NCBI GenBank assembly: GCA_946902985.2
Contig: OX336393.1
Span: 128,182,533 to 128,246,532 of the forward strand
DNA length: 64,000 nt
Direction of reading: 5' to 3'
Origin: Meconema thalassinum
Taxonomy: Eukaryota; Arthropoda; Insecta; Orthoptera; Tettigoniidae
The position numbers and the translations under genes are program-made. The notes under the pieces were generated by a model that saw nothing but the letters and a program-made list of their open reading frames with translations, was not told the DNA's origin and did not search any database. Of the stretch, positions 33,876-45,375 are shown piece by piece (the first letter of the stretch is position 1; each line of letters starts with the position of its first letter).

Positions 33876-34089
33876 TTTCAAGGGGCGATATGTCTAGCTT
33901 ATTTGCCCGTAATTATACGGTACGGATGATAATAAAAATACAGTTACTTCCAACTAATTTATATCTAACTTACATACTAGACGAGATGAAATGAAAATAA
34001 TAAGGGCAATAAAAGACAGGGAAAAGAAATTCCCCCGGCCGCCGAAAAATGGAATGTTGATAATTTAGGGGCTTTGGAACATTGTGCTC

Positions 34090-34155
34090 ATGTAGCCCCG
34101 TGTACTTTGTCTGATAACCTTTCTTATTGTGATGGTTGTATTAGTATGTGTATTT
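34090..34155 (-). mobile_element. SINE family B, 3'-end fragment
   Basis: Contains tgtagccccgtgtacttt and tctgataac, the 3' end of family B in minus orientation. The rest of the SINE is absent. Confidence 0.6.
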
Positions 34156-34375
34156 ATAAGTCAAGTGAATTGTCAGATGTTAACTCATGAAATGAGATTC
34201 CTCGGGATTCAAACTTTCCCTGTTCTGATTTACAAAAGCACTCACAGCAGTACGCCATCATAAAATACAAAACACAACTTCACCATTAACATCAATACAA
34301 AACAAATGTCTGTAACAGTGACTTAAAAAAGCGGCGATCACAGTGGGTTGGTGCTGCTCTTAGCGTCTATATTTG

Positions 34376-36640
34376 GAAATGATGATGATAATTGTTGTTT
34401 TAAGGGGCCAAACATCTAGGTTATCGGCCTTAATGGTTTGGTTGATTGTGAAGATGATAATGAAATGTAAACTATAACCAAAAGTAACGACTGACTTATA
34501 TACTAGAAGAAGAAATGGAAAACAAATGGAGAATAAGGCAAATAAAGGACAGGAGGAAAAGAAATGCCCTCAACCCCCGAAGAATGCGGATAGAGGGACT
34601 TGGGAGAAAGGAGAGCCATGAAAGGCAGATAGGAATGTGAAAGAGGAGAGGGTCCACCCCAGAGATAATGGATAGAAGGGGGCACCCCGAACCCAGCTCA
34701 GGAATCCCTTGGGGACGCCAAGTCCCAAACTCACCAGCCGTGAGCCCCTGAGGATGAAGCAATATCCAGGGTGCACCAGAAGTGGTGGGGCTACATACAC
34801 CCTGCCTCCTTGTGGGCCTTGAGCAGAAGGCAGGAGATAACATAAAAGACAAGTAGTTCCGTGAAGAACTATACAGCCTATTTTCATATATCCTACTTAT
34901 GTTAATTGCCTCTATCAACATACAAAATTTCAGTTTGTTTGCTGTAATAAATTCGTAGATATTGAGAACTGACTAAATATTTCGGATGATCGCCATGTTG
35001 GATTTTATATATGTAGGTCCTAGAGTTATGCACTGTTACATGAAGATTATTGTGTACGTGTAGCAATCACATTTCAATCGCATGATTATGACACAAGAAG
35101 TAACAAGGAGATTTTAAAATGTCGCACAGCTGCCATCTTGTGGTTATTGAAACAATTGAAAAAATTAGATGCCAGTGGATTAACATTCATATAAGCATTT
35201 ACTGTACCAAGTTTCACTGCATTCGGATGGTTAAATTGCGAGATACGTCCATGTGAATATGTATATTTCGCGTCGCCGCCATGTTGGATTTGTGATCACC
35301 AGGTTATTTAAAGTCCTATAGGTGAACTTAAGATCATAGCCCTTATGAACATTAAAACAATCAGTTTGATTGCTATAATAGATTGGTAGATATTCAGAGC
35401 CGTCTAAATATTTCGGATGGTCGCCGTGTTAGATTGTTAATTGTATAGGCCATAGAGTCATGTACCATTAAAGGAAAATTATTGCGTAGGTTCATTATTC
35501 AAACTTTCACTTCGATTGCATGATTACGACACAAGAAATAAAAACTTAATTTTAAAATTCGCACAGCCGCCATCTTGAGGTTATGTAAACAATTGAACTA
35601 AATTAAATACCAGTACATAACAATGTGCATTAACATTCCCTGTACCAGATTTCACTGCGTTTGGATCATTAAATCGCGAGATAGGTCTATTTACTATTTT
35701 CAAATTCGCTTGGCCGCCATGTTCGTTGTGTAGTTAACCGGTTTTGAAAGTCTTATAGATGAACTTCCAGTAGTGCCCTTTATCTCCGTACACAATTTCA
35801 GGGTGATACCGCTAATATATAGAATGCCGGTGAAATAATTCGCACATCCGCCATCTTGTGGTTATGTAAACAATTGAATCAAGTTAGATGTCAGTGTATT
35901 ACAATGTGTATAAACATATACTGTACAAAGTTTCATTGCGTTTGGTTGGTTAAATCGCCAGAAACGTCTATTTAAATGTCTCAAATTCGCGTGGCCGCCA
36001 TGTTGGTTTTGTAGTTACCAGTTTTTCAAAAGTCATATAGGTGAACTTCTAGTAGCTCCCGTTATCACCGTAAAAATCCAGGGTGATATCGGGAATAGTT
36101 TCGGAGATATTGAATGCTGGTGAAATAATTCGCACAGCCGCCATTTTGGATTGGTGAGACGTAACAAAATTTGAAGGGCACGGTCGGGGTCGTCCGGAAT
36201 AGTGCTATGAACTTACCGAGTTTCATTGAAATCGCTACAGCCGTTTAGAAGTTATTATGGGGGACACACACACCTCACTCACACACACACACACACACGC
36301 ACAAAAGGTGATCTCATAAGCCTATTTTTTCAAAATTGAAAATAGGCTAAGAAAGAAGGCTGAACCCTCGCAGAAGGAGGGTATCAGAAAAAGAAGAGAC
36401 AAGGGCCAATTAAGGCGGGAAAGGAAGAGACACACTAGGCCTCGGATACCCTAATACCGTCGGGTTCGGAAGAGAAGAAGAGTTGACCAAGTGAGGTCGA
36501 CGGGAAAGAAGACGGAGAGGAGCCCGGCATAAGTAAGTGGAAGCAAAGCCGGACTCAGGTGGGGTCCCGTTGTCGCCAACCCACGTCCCACTAATTGTGA
36601 GCCCCTGGGGGGATTTGGAAACGAGGTTGTACGCATAAAC
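34376..36640. repeat. repeat C copy split by family X insertion
   Basis: The left part (34376-34850) runs from ttaaggggccaaacatctag to caggagataacataaaagac. The right part (36351-36640) resumes at gaaagaaggctgaaccctcg and ends near ccactaattgtgagcccctg. The uninterrupted copy at 5446-6215 shows these parts are contiguous when empty. Confidence 0.75.
34851..36350 (+). mobile_element. family X element, copy (iv), nested in repeat C
   Basis: This copy is in the opposite orientation to copies (ii) and (iii). It starts aagtagttccgtgaagaac. Monomers carrying the complement of gatggcggctgtgcg follow, then caccgagt/ctaccgagtttcattg near 36210-36225, an (AC)n tract at 36270-36300, gtgatctcataag and the terminal hairpin (36319-36348) ending ctaa. 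Seen this way the gt/ac side is the 3' end, consistent with a LINE-like or SINE-like 3' terminus. Confidence 0.8.
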
Positions 36641-37148
36641 CAATATTGTAATCGTTCAATGGGCAGGCAGTTTAAAACAGCCAGGAGAGATGCGATCCAG
36701 CAGGCAGTGGCCACACCATTTATTAACTAAGGTACGATAAAAATATTAGAAATCTGAACGCAATAATAATCTGAAACCGTATCTCTTTTATTAACAGGGG
36801 TCGTAATAGGTAAATGAAATTTTAAAAAAGAATTACATTGGCAAACCCTGCATTCGACTTACTATTGCAGATTGTTCTCAAAGTAGCATTATTTTCTTTG
36901 TGATTAGTTTTTGGATGATAAGGACCAAACAGTAGCTACGGCGGTAGTAACACAATTTGCCATCAGGACCTATGTGGCGGTGGTAACACAGAATGACACC
37001 AGGTACCGCAATGGACAGAGACAATCCAAACATATTATTGTTGACCAAAGAGGATGTAAATAAAATGTTGACTAAGGCTAGCGGTAGCCATGACTACAGA
37101 ACGGTTATAGACAAACGAGTGCTGTTCTTTGTACATGTATGCTATCTG
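36641..37148. other. unassigned intergenic DNA
   Basis: No gene or named repeat is recognised. The short frame at 36993-37199 runs into the following SINE and has no motif. Confidence 0.3.
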
Positions 37149-37367
37149 ATCTCCTATTTGAGGGCGTGGTGGCTCAGCGGTCTAGCTGTATGCCTCTAAC
37201 CAAGGCGGTCCGGTTTCGATTCTCGGTCAATTCATGTGAGATTTTCGAAGTGAAATGCCATGTCCTGTGGTTCGGGTTCCACGTAAAAAGGAGGTCCCGT
37301 GGCTCATGATCTCAAGTTTAACGGTCACGTTAAACTACAAGCTTCCAGCTTCCTTTATCTCCTATTT
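37149..37367 (+). mobile_element. tRNA-derived SINE (family A) with 11-bp target duplication
   Basis: Flanked by atctcctattt at 37149-37159 and 37357-37367. The head has gtggctcagcggtctag (A box) and ggtttcgattct (B box), then gaagtgaaatgccatgtcc and ttccacgtaaaaagg. It is about 197 bp between the duplications and non-coding. Confidence 0.9.
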
Positions 37368-37654
37368 CTTCAAATAAAAAGTGTGTTCATTCCACATCTT
37401 GCTGATTTCCTATGTATTAGCCATTTTAGTGCTTACTGACGAATGATATTGTATAATGGTGTAGTCATCATGAATTCTCTGAACTCCGCTATAGCATTTT
37501 AGAGATCATTACGGTATGGGTTTAGAGAATATATTTCTTATCTTACGAAATACTTCAGGGGCTAAAGAAGCCCAATGTGTTCTCAATCAATGCATCTTAT
37601 TTGACATTATACTGGGATTATACGTTGCTGCATTTACTTTAACTAGGTGAGATA

Positions 37655-38280
37655 GGTTGGTTGGTTCCTCTGTTTAGGGGCTGCGACAACGCGGTCATGC
37701 AGCCCCGTGTACTTTGGATGTGTGTAGAATCTGCCTGATAACCGTTGTTAATATTGTGATGGCTGTATTATTGTGTGTTATATGTAATTCAGGTAAGGAC
37801 TGCAGGCAGTCAGTTTTAAGTAGTTCCTACTTTTGCTACCAAATGCTACCGTCAACGACACCTAGATGCAAACTTGGCTAATAGATACCACCGCAACCAG
37901 AACCTGATGGTGAACGTTGGAACATAATAGCTTTAATCAAATTTAACCTACAAATTTTACCTTCATACGAGTGTAGTTAGTGGAATTTTCTTTTACATCA
38001 CATAAATCTATGACTTGGGCCCACCGGTTTTACTTCCCCTCCGAAGGAAGGCATACTGAGGGATTTTTAACGCACTTCAAAAATCCGACGGCTTCGGCCG
38101 GGTTTGAACCCGCGATCTTGGGCATAGAACCCGTGTACTTTGTGTGTGTGTGTAGAATTTTGTCTGATAACCTGTGATATTTTGAGGGCTGTCTTAGTGA
38201 TGTTGATGATAATAAATGTTTCAAGTTGGATAAGTTGCATAGAAGCTCAGCATGCTACCAAATACGCCACCAAAGCCGCC
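37655..38280 (-). mobile_element. SINE family B with a nested insertion
   Basis: In minus orientation the head is at the right end (gccgcc..cataga) and the tail at the left (ggttggttggttcc). The B box gggttcaaacccg is intact near 38105. At 38130-38236 a 107-bp fragment (cccgtgtactttgtgtg to ggataagtt) interrupts the head between two copies of gcatagaa (38122-38129 and 38237-38244), so it is a later insertion with an 8-bp duplication. Confidence 0.8.
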
Positions 38281-39373
38281 CAATATGAGATAATAGGCAT
38301 GTAAATACAGCAATACTGTTCCCTAATATGCAGCTATAGTAGCCTACACACTGGCTTATGCACATGAATAAGCCATTTCTAATTAATCACACCATTTGTG
38401 CGGGGTTAAAAGTCGTATGTATATTTGACTCCAGAATGATGACTTTATATTCCAAACATTGAATAATTTAAATATTGTTTCCTTTCAAAAACGTAGATGC
38501 GACAATTTAAAAATGAAAGAGTACTAGGCCTATGTGAACAGGACGTCTAAATTTCACCCATTACATCAAAAATAAGGACTCTCAGGAAAGTACTGTAATT
38601 GTGAGACTAGGTCGTTGAGAAATGTGCATATACAGCCCCTTTTTTGTTATTGATGTAATTTCTACTACGTTATTGTCTCCACAGTACCTTTCGCCTAGAT
38701 TTACAGTGAGTTAATATTGCACTTGATTAACTTCAGAGCCCAGGAGAACTATGTTTTAAACTCACTTAGGGGCAAAGAGTAATATACTTTGCGTAATATA
38801 TTGGCATGTATCTTTCTATAACATGTAAATACACCTCCCGGGCAACGTCGGGTAAAATATCTAGTATATATATATTTGTAATTTTCAGAATTGAAGAACT
38901 TCTTTCCCCAAATGAATGGATTCTGCCAATACTTTAACACTGTATTAATATAAGCCTCTAAAGTGTTATTCTGCCTCATTTCTCTTGACAGTTAAACGTT
39001 CGGAAAAATGAGATATATTCTTACTCTGCAATGCCTCGGAAAAGTTGTAAGTTATAGCCAATGTTTTACATAATACAAATCTAGCTACAATATACTGTAT
39101 GCACTCGACTGAGGGGAAATTCCTGTGTGCGAGGGTCCCTTATCTCGTTATTAATAATAATAATAATAATTCATTAATATCATGTAACCCATTTCATTTG
39201 GGTACAATCGTGTTGACCGACAGAAAAGCATCTAACTTTATTTTAGTTTTAGTGATCACAACGAAGTAGCCTACAGTCCAAATATGTTCAACTGAAAAGG
39301 TATGTATTCTTATATCAAAAGCTACCGGAGTAAACAACAATCGCGTACTACAATTTTACCAAATTATGTAACG
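38281..39373. other. unassigned DNA with a possible LINE tail
   Basis: At 38836-38856 ctcccgggcaacgtcgggta resembles the 3' tail of RTE-like LINEs and precedes a TA-rich stretch. An (AAT)n tract lies at 39151-39170. Nothing else is recognised. Confidence 0.35.
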
Positions 39374-39914
39374 AAAGTTCTCACAGCGGCTTCGGTGGCG
39401 TAGTTGGTAGCATACTGAGCTTCTATGCCCAAGATCGTGGGTTCAAACCCGGCCGAAGTCGTCGGTTTTTTTAAGAACGTTAAAAATCCCTCAGTATGCC
39501 TTCCTTCGGAGGGGAAGTAAAGCCGGCGGTCCCATGTCGTAGATTTATGGCATGTTAAAGAACATTCCGCAAATTACACCCGTGTGAAGCTAAATTATAT
39601 ATAGGTTAAACATTTGACTAACGTCCTAAGGTTCCTACGTTCGTTGTCAAGAGCCGACTGCGGTGGCATCTGGTAACTAAGTTCTGTAATAGTTGGCCGT
39701 GGCGTTTGGCGGCAAAAGTAGGAACTACTTGAAAAAAATCAATGTCTGCAGCCCTCACTTGAATTGAAAACAGATAACACACACTAATACAGTCATCACA
39801 ACTAACACCGGTTATCAGACAGATTCTACACACACCCAAAGTACACGGGGCTACATGACCGCGTTGTCGCAGCCCCTAAACTAAGGAACCAACCAACCAA
39901 TCAAAGTTCTCACA
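39374..39914 (+). mobile_element. tRNA-derived SINE (family B), full length with 12-bp target duplication
   Basis: Flanked by aaagttctcaca at 39374-39385 and 39903-39914. The head contains ttcggtggcgtagttggtag (A box) and gggttcaaacccg (B box). A long body follows (ttccttcggaggggaag, gcggtggcatctggtaac, aagtaggaactacttg) and the end is ggaaccaaccaacc. The insert is about 517 bp, long for a SINE. The middle of the body contains a tttggcggcaaaag segment that is shared with all family copies. Confidence 0.9.
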
Positions 39915-39943
39915 AGAACCATATTTATTTAGCCGATGACATT

Positions 39944-40032
39944 CACTGCCGGGAGTGTCTATGGACATGTTCGGCTCACCAGAAGCTGTAGTTGCTTCAA
40001 TGCGGGCACCCATGGGGTGAGCTACAAGTTCC
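39944..40032 (-). mobile_element. SINE family E, 3' fragment
   Basis: Matches the part of family E from the conserved cactgccgggagtgtc to gagctacaagt. The tRNA-like head is missing. Confidence 0.65.
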
Positions 40033-40041
40033 TTTCAATTT

Positions 40042-40345
40042 CAAGTAGTTCCAACTTTCACTACCAGATGTCACTGACACCTAGTGGTGAATATTGGAAC
40101 TTTGATTGGGCGTTTCAACGAAATCTGACCTACACATTTAGCTTCACACAAGTTTAATTTGCTGAAGATTATTTTACATGCCATAAAACTATAACATGGG
40201 ACCGTCAGATTTAGTTCCCCTCCGAGGGAAGGCATACTGAAGGTTTTTAACGCTCTTAAAAAATCCGACAACTTCGTCCGGGTTTGAACCCGTGATCTTG
40301 TACATAGAAGCTCAACATGCTACCGACTACGCCACCGAAGCCACT
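40042..40345 (-). mobile_element. SINE family B, 5' two-thirds
   Basis: The minus-strand head near 40270-40344 has a B box (gggtttgaacccg seen on plus) and the family body (cctccgagggaaggcatac, aagtagttccaac). The 3' third is missing. Confidence 0.75.
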
Positions 40346-40426
40346 ACAAGAAACATAAATGAACGTATACTATACAGTAAAAGAGCACTGCAATATCATC
40401 ATCTTAACTATAAACTACCGGGTGTG

Positions 40427-40745
40427 TTAGCCGTGGTCGTTACGGCATGGCTGCTGGCATTCGCTCACATCCGGGAGGCGAGGAGGTTCGAACACCCCCG
40501 CAACCATGTGGTTTCCCATCTTCCTTCCAGGCAAATGCCGCGTTTGGTCCCTAACTATAGGCCACAGCCGCTACCTTCCAACTCCTCGTCCTAACATTCA
40601 TACTTTCCTCCCCAGACAACAACACTCCACACGCGACGGTATTCTAGCTCACCCATTGGGTGTCCGCCTCGAAGTAGCTACAAAACTGGCAAGCTAAACA
40701 TGTCCTCGGATACTCCCGGCACTAAAAGCCATACGCTAAAAAAAA
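40427..40745 (+). mobile_element. tRNA-derived SINE (family E)
   Basis: The head is gttagccgtggtcgttac, with B box gaggttcgaacac. The body carries gcaaatgccgcg and ctcacccattgggtgtcc and ends taaaagccatacgctaaaaa. An A-rich tail suits retroposition. Confidence 0.8.
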
Positions 40746-40904
40746 CTATAAACTTACAACTTATGGCGAAATAACTTCAAAAGAGTATCAAAATAGGATC
40801 ACTCGAAACTTCCTTGACTTGATAAGCCACGACCTTGTAGATTAAAACCTGCACTGAGCACATTAATTGAGGAAGGGCAAGTTACAAGGGACTGTAATTC
40901 ATTG

Positions 40905-41030
40905 TGTTGGTTAGTTGGTACCACAGTTTAGGGGCTTCGACAACGCGGGTATGTAGCCCCGTGTACTTTGTGTGTGTAGAATCGGTGTTAATTGTGATGG
41001 CTGTATTAGTGCGTATCTGTTTTTAGGTAG
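40905..41030 (-). mobile_element. SINE family B, 3'-end fragment
   Basis: Contains the family B 3' end (ggggcttcgacaacgcggg, tagccccgtgtactttg, ttaattgtgatggctgtatt) and nothing of the head. Confidence 0.7.
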
Positions 41031-41035
41031 ATTTC

Positions 41036-41256
41036 ATTAGAAAGCTAACTATTGCAATGGGTACCATGTTTCGACTTCCAGAAAATGTCGCCATATCTTC
41101 GCGTTTCACATCCCCCAGACCCCAAAACCACCGTCAGTTCAAAAGTTTGTATATAATTTATGTATGTGTATAATTATATATATGTATATCAGTTTCTTGT
41201 GGACACGATAACTGCCGTAATTTTGCACCAATCACATTGAATTCTTTACCGAATAT
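41036..41256. repeat. older repeat interrupted by the LTR element, left part
   Basis: Reads like a dispersed repeat (cctccagaccccaaaa-type segment, gtatgtgtataatt, acacgataactgccgtaatt). It appears to continue at 53095 (acctataaaatctcggtcga) once the LTR element and one GTAT are removed. Confidence 0.5.
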
Positions 41257-41260
41257 GTAT

Positions 41261-44200
41261 TAAGACCGTCGGTGGAGCTGCCAGGATAGCCAACAACCGC
41301 AATGACTTCCCTAACATCTCATCCGTCGGACATAATTGCCGAGAGGATCAGGTGAACTTCCTAATAGGCCAAAGCGGCACGAGAATCTGTAGTCCACAGG
41401 GATCGTGGTACATGGTGACGATGGTCATAGACTGCCTAAGGAAAGGTTCACCTTAAAAACTAGACTGAGAAAATAAACATCCAGACTTATGTAAAACACC
41501 GTGAAAATTTATTGTTAAAATTCACAAGCCCCTAGCCTAGTTCGGAGGGTTTCAATCGGCTAATCCGCAAGCTAATAAACAATCAAAAATAAAGAGCAGG
41601 TCCCTACCTGAGAAGTTACGGAAAACCCTCGCGAAAGATCAATCTCACAATAATAAAGCAACAACAGCAACACTAGGAAAATGGTACGACGCAAATCCCT
41701 AGGTCAAGTTACAAGATCAAGCTAATATCAGAATTTACATTTAACAGGGTAGCAAAACAAATCTAAGTTAGGATGATACCATCTCCACATTTACATTTAA
41801 CGTTAATTCATCTAGCTAAGTCCTATCAGTTAATAACAAAATTTACGGCGATGACGTCCGTAACAGAAAACAATTACATTCAAAGCTAAGTGAACAGCCA
41901 TGTAAAAAAAACATTTAATTATTCTTAGTAACTAGGTGCTAACAGCACACAAGAAGGTAACATGTAGGATTCATACACTTGTACATCATAAATAATTAAT
42001 AAAAGACAACAGTTTTATTAAAATGCCTGCCTGCACCTTGGTTTACTCTTATAAGCCATAGTCATCTAATGTGTGTAGTTACGGTGACGACTGCGTAGTA
42101 AAGACTACGTCTAACATCGCATGGCCTGCGCTCCACAAGCTACGAACTCAAAGTTCGAGCAAGCTTCAGGTCGCTACATAAGTGTCAGCTGTCCTAGTCA
42201 TTTCCTCAAAAGGAAATACCTTCATTAGCACGGCCATGTCAGCAGGTTCCAAATGCAAAAGAACAAAGTTAGATAGAAAGAATTCGTTAGTTAGCTTTTG
42301 TTTTACCAAAATTATGCGTTTCATTATTAAGATGTCGGTTTAGGTTATCGTTGGTTTATGGCGAATAATACTGACAATAGCCTGGGCACGGAGTGTCTCC
42401 ACTGAGATCAATCTCCACCAAAAGCCTCGACTCAACAGTCGGAATATAATCAACGAGCAATAACAACTCGGACACACAATAACACAAGTTACCAGCAGCG
42501 CACAGCTCGCGTTCAATAACTCTGGGATGGGCCTGCACACTCAGTAACCCTCCAATAACCTCTGGTCAACGGGAACAATCCCGGACAAGGTACACACAAA
42601 TACCTTCATACAATAAATATCACCTTTAACAGGGCGGCCTACAACGTACTATAGAAACCTGACATAACTGTACACGTCAAACGACGTTTAACTAACAAAA
42701 AAAAAATCTATAAAAACATGTGATCAGATACAAGAATGGACACTGGGTTCCATGAGATAAATAGCAATGAAAGGAAGAGCGAATACAACAAGCATTCTGT
42801 CTTCTGTCAATCTATGTCTGTCTCATAATACAAGCGTGCTCTCAAGGGCACTGAGTCACAAACCAGTTTGTGTCGCTGCAGTCTACAACATTCCTGCGCG
42901 GTCTGACACAACACACACTAACTATCAAGGCCGGCGATTTAAGCAAAATAAAAACAGTACAACTGGCCTCATCATAAAACCTTTACCATAGGTTATAAAC
43001 CTCGAAGAATACATGTATAAAAAACACGCTATAAATCTGAATACAATAATATAATTCCGTCTTTCAAACCAAAGACGTCTAAATGGTAGCAATGTCACAT
43101 TGCTGGAGCTCTTTGCTCTCAAAGATATAATACTTCAGTAGTTACTTGTACAACATGAAATAAATACGTGTCTTCACATGACACTAACAAAATAATAATT
43201 GTGGCGCAGATTCCACAAACTGGATCTGCTAAATGATACGTTGGGAACTGGGTTCGATGCTAGACAACGAAACATCCCTTTTACTTATAAGGTCCATACT
43301 TGACCTGATGGCTTCTGAGCAACATCTCAAATGAAATATAATGCAGTTACAAAACTGGTAATTACAGTCGATTACCTAAATGATACGACTGCTCTAACGA
43401 AGTCAGGGGTGTAACAAAGACTGGTTGCAAAAATGCAGTTAAAGAAATATAACCATGGCATCTGATTACCATAACTAAAGTCAGCAAAGACTTGAAAAAT
43501 CACCCTAGATAGGGTTAAACAAAGTAGCCTCAAATGACTACGGTCACGTTTAGCAAAAGATAGGCATTGACGTTCTACGACGTCCATCAAGCTGCACCAG
43601 GGTTGACCAAAATGACTGACCCAAGGGTGTCTCACTCTAACTGAAATAAATGACATCTAATTAAACTAATTACATCCCTACCTATAAAAAATGGCTGTCA
43701 CTGAGTTCGGTTGGTTCACAAACTACATTAAACCTACTATACCACCAGAAACTAGAACAAGAAAGGGTGTACAAAAACTCACGAAATGGAGGAGCTCTCA
43801 CTCAGCCCTCTGTTCAACGACAAGGGTTGAACAAATTCACCCCTGGCTTTCCGGAACGGCATCGTCCTCATTAGGACTCCCATCTGGACTCTCCCAAAGG
43901 CCAGGGTTCGATCTGTCCCTGTCGATAACTTCGTGGATGTACTGGATATGCCAAGGAATGGCATCCTGGGTTCCTTCCTCCTCGTTCGCTGTTCTGGAAG
44001 TTCCACCATCGCGCTGGTTCCAATAGATACATCACCCTCATACCATAGCGGTATTAGCCCATGATGTTATTCTCAAACATGGTGTAGAATAATTCGATCA
44101 CGTGGGTGGTAAAATAAATAGTGTAGTAGTTCATTCTTTCACTTCAAAAATCACAATGTTCGTAGTAAATGTTACAGGCTTTAATACAATTGATAACACA

Positions 44201-45205
44201 GCCTTTACTTCGCAGATATCGAATAATACGTAATCAAGCACTGTTCTGTGGTTCGTCACGTGTGCTGACGCCACTTTTACATCAGGTGGCATCCGTGAAA
44301 TGTGCGTCGTTTTGTAATTGAAAAATTCACTGTGGCAATTCAAATATACTGTACATTCATAATCAAAATTATTTAAAGTAGTTATAACACGTTTACCTCT
44401 ATATTTTTCACCAGGCACTCGGCCCTCCACAAACACGTGGGTATAAAATGTGGTGTTATGGTAATGTTAGAATTTTCACTATACTTGCCAATTATATCAC
44501 AATATGCTTCTTGTTGTTCACTGTGCATAAATAACAGTGATTTATAGAATATTCGTGCACGATGGCACCCGAACATAACTTCCACTTTAAACAGCGGATA
44601 TTTTCTACGTCTGACACGACGGCTACAATTGCACGCCTTCACAGGGCGGATTTCCCAGATGAAGTGCAAATAATTCACTATACAATTCTTACTTATCACT
44701 CGTATTATAACGTATTCGTGCTCGATGGCAACAGATAACAATTTCCACGCTAAACAGCGGATATTTTCTACGTCTAACAAGACGGATGTAACTTCACGCC
44801 TACACGGGGCGGATTCTCCAGACGTAGTGCAAGGCACAGGGTTACTCTAGGAAGTAGGTCGTCAAAACGAAGTCGTTGAGCGACTACTTACACTCCTGTT
44901 TGCGTATCTGCAAGGGTATTACCTTACATTAAGCGAAAATAACATTCTCCAAAATGTTTTAATAATGCTGAATGACGAAATGGAATATTCTGAGTCTTGT
45001 GGAAAGATAAAATAGATTAATAAGACCTCAGATAAATAATTAGCAGACTTCACGAAAGTCAAAAGTGCGATTCTCCACTACTTCAAAAAGTATAGCGTGA
45101 GCTCTCAGCTCCATGTGGCTTTCTGGGTGTGTTCAAAGGTACTACATCCCATCATAAATGTGCTATTATAAAAAATATCACATGAACCTTAGCTCAGCGG
45201 GTTCA
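41261..45205 (-). repeat. 3' LTR (3945 bp)
   Basis: In element orientation it starts TGAACCCGCTGAGC and ends ACGGTCTTA. The other LTR ends ACGGTCTCA, so the terminal CA has mutated to TA here. An AATAAA polyadenylation signal candidate lies at 41508-41513 on the minus strand. The LTR contains a diverged ~165-bp tandem duplication (about 44548-44832) and several open frames conserved in the partner LTR. Confidence 0.93.
44382..44837 (-). CDS. hypothetical Cys-rich ORF inside the LTR
   Basis: A 151-residue frame in the element's own orientation. It contains two related halves (VENIRCLAWKLLSVAIEHEY and RRRKYPLFKVEVMFGCHRAR), created by the ~165-bp tandem duplication. It is conserved at 52267-52722 in the other LTR, but both LTRs are copied from one template, so conservation proves little. 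I recognise no domain, and it may be non-coding. Confidence 0.2.
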   Translation of the reverse strand: MPCTTSGESAPCRREVTSVLLDVENIRCLAWKLLSVAIEHEYVIIRVISKNCIVNYLHFIWEIRPVKACNCSRRVRRRKYPLFKVEVMFGCHRARIFYKSLLFMHSEQQEAYCDIIGKYSENSNITITPHFIPTCLWRAECLVKNIEVNVL

Positions 45206-45219
45206 TCTGCCTCTCCGTC
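45206..45219 (-). promoter_or_regulatory. polypurine tract
   Basis: The minus strand reads gacggagaggcaga directly upstream of the 3' LTR. In LTR elements this RNase H-resistant run primes plus-strand DNA synthesis. Confidence 0.75.
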
Positions 45220-45268
45220 GTTTCAAATAAAATGTTGGGACGACATTTTTATTTGACTTAAAGTTCAT

Positions 45269-45375
45269 TCATAAGTGATATTTTTTTAGATTAGCTGCAT
45301 TGAAGGTTCCAATGCGCTCTCCTGTCCTAATGTCCTCAATCACATAACTTCCATTGTTCAAAGGCTGTCGGTGAC
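45269..45375 (-). pseudogene. integrase C-terminal remnant
   Basis: The last residues of the minus-strand frame, GSYVIEDIRTGERIGTFNAA followed by NLKKYHL and a stop, match the conserved end of Ty3/gypsy integrase and pol. They are joined near 45363-45375, out of frame, to the RT start. The catalytic integrase core (HHCC, D,D35E) is absent. Confidence 0.7.

Noticed and set aside
39386..39460. Possible functional tRNA gene
   Set aside because: A and B boxes are present but the cloverleaf is not complete and a SINE body follows. The same holds for the other tRNA-like heads.
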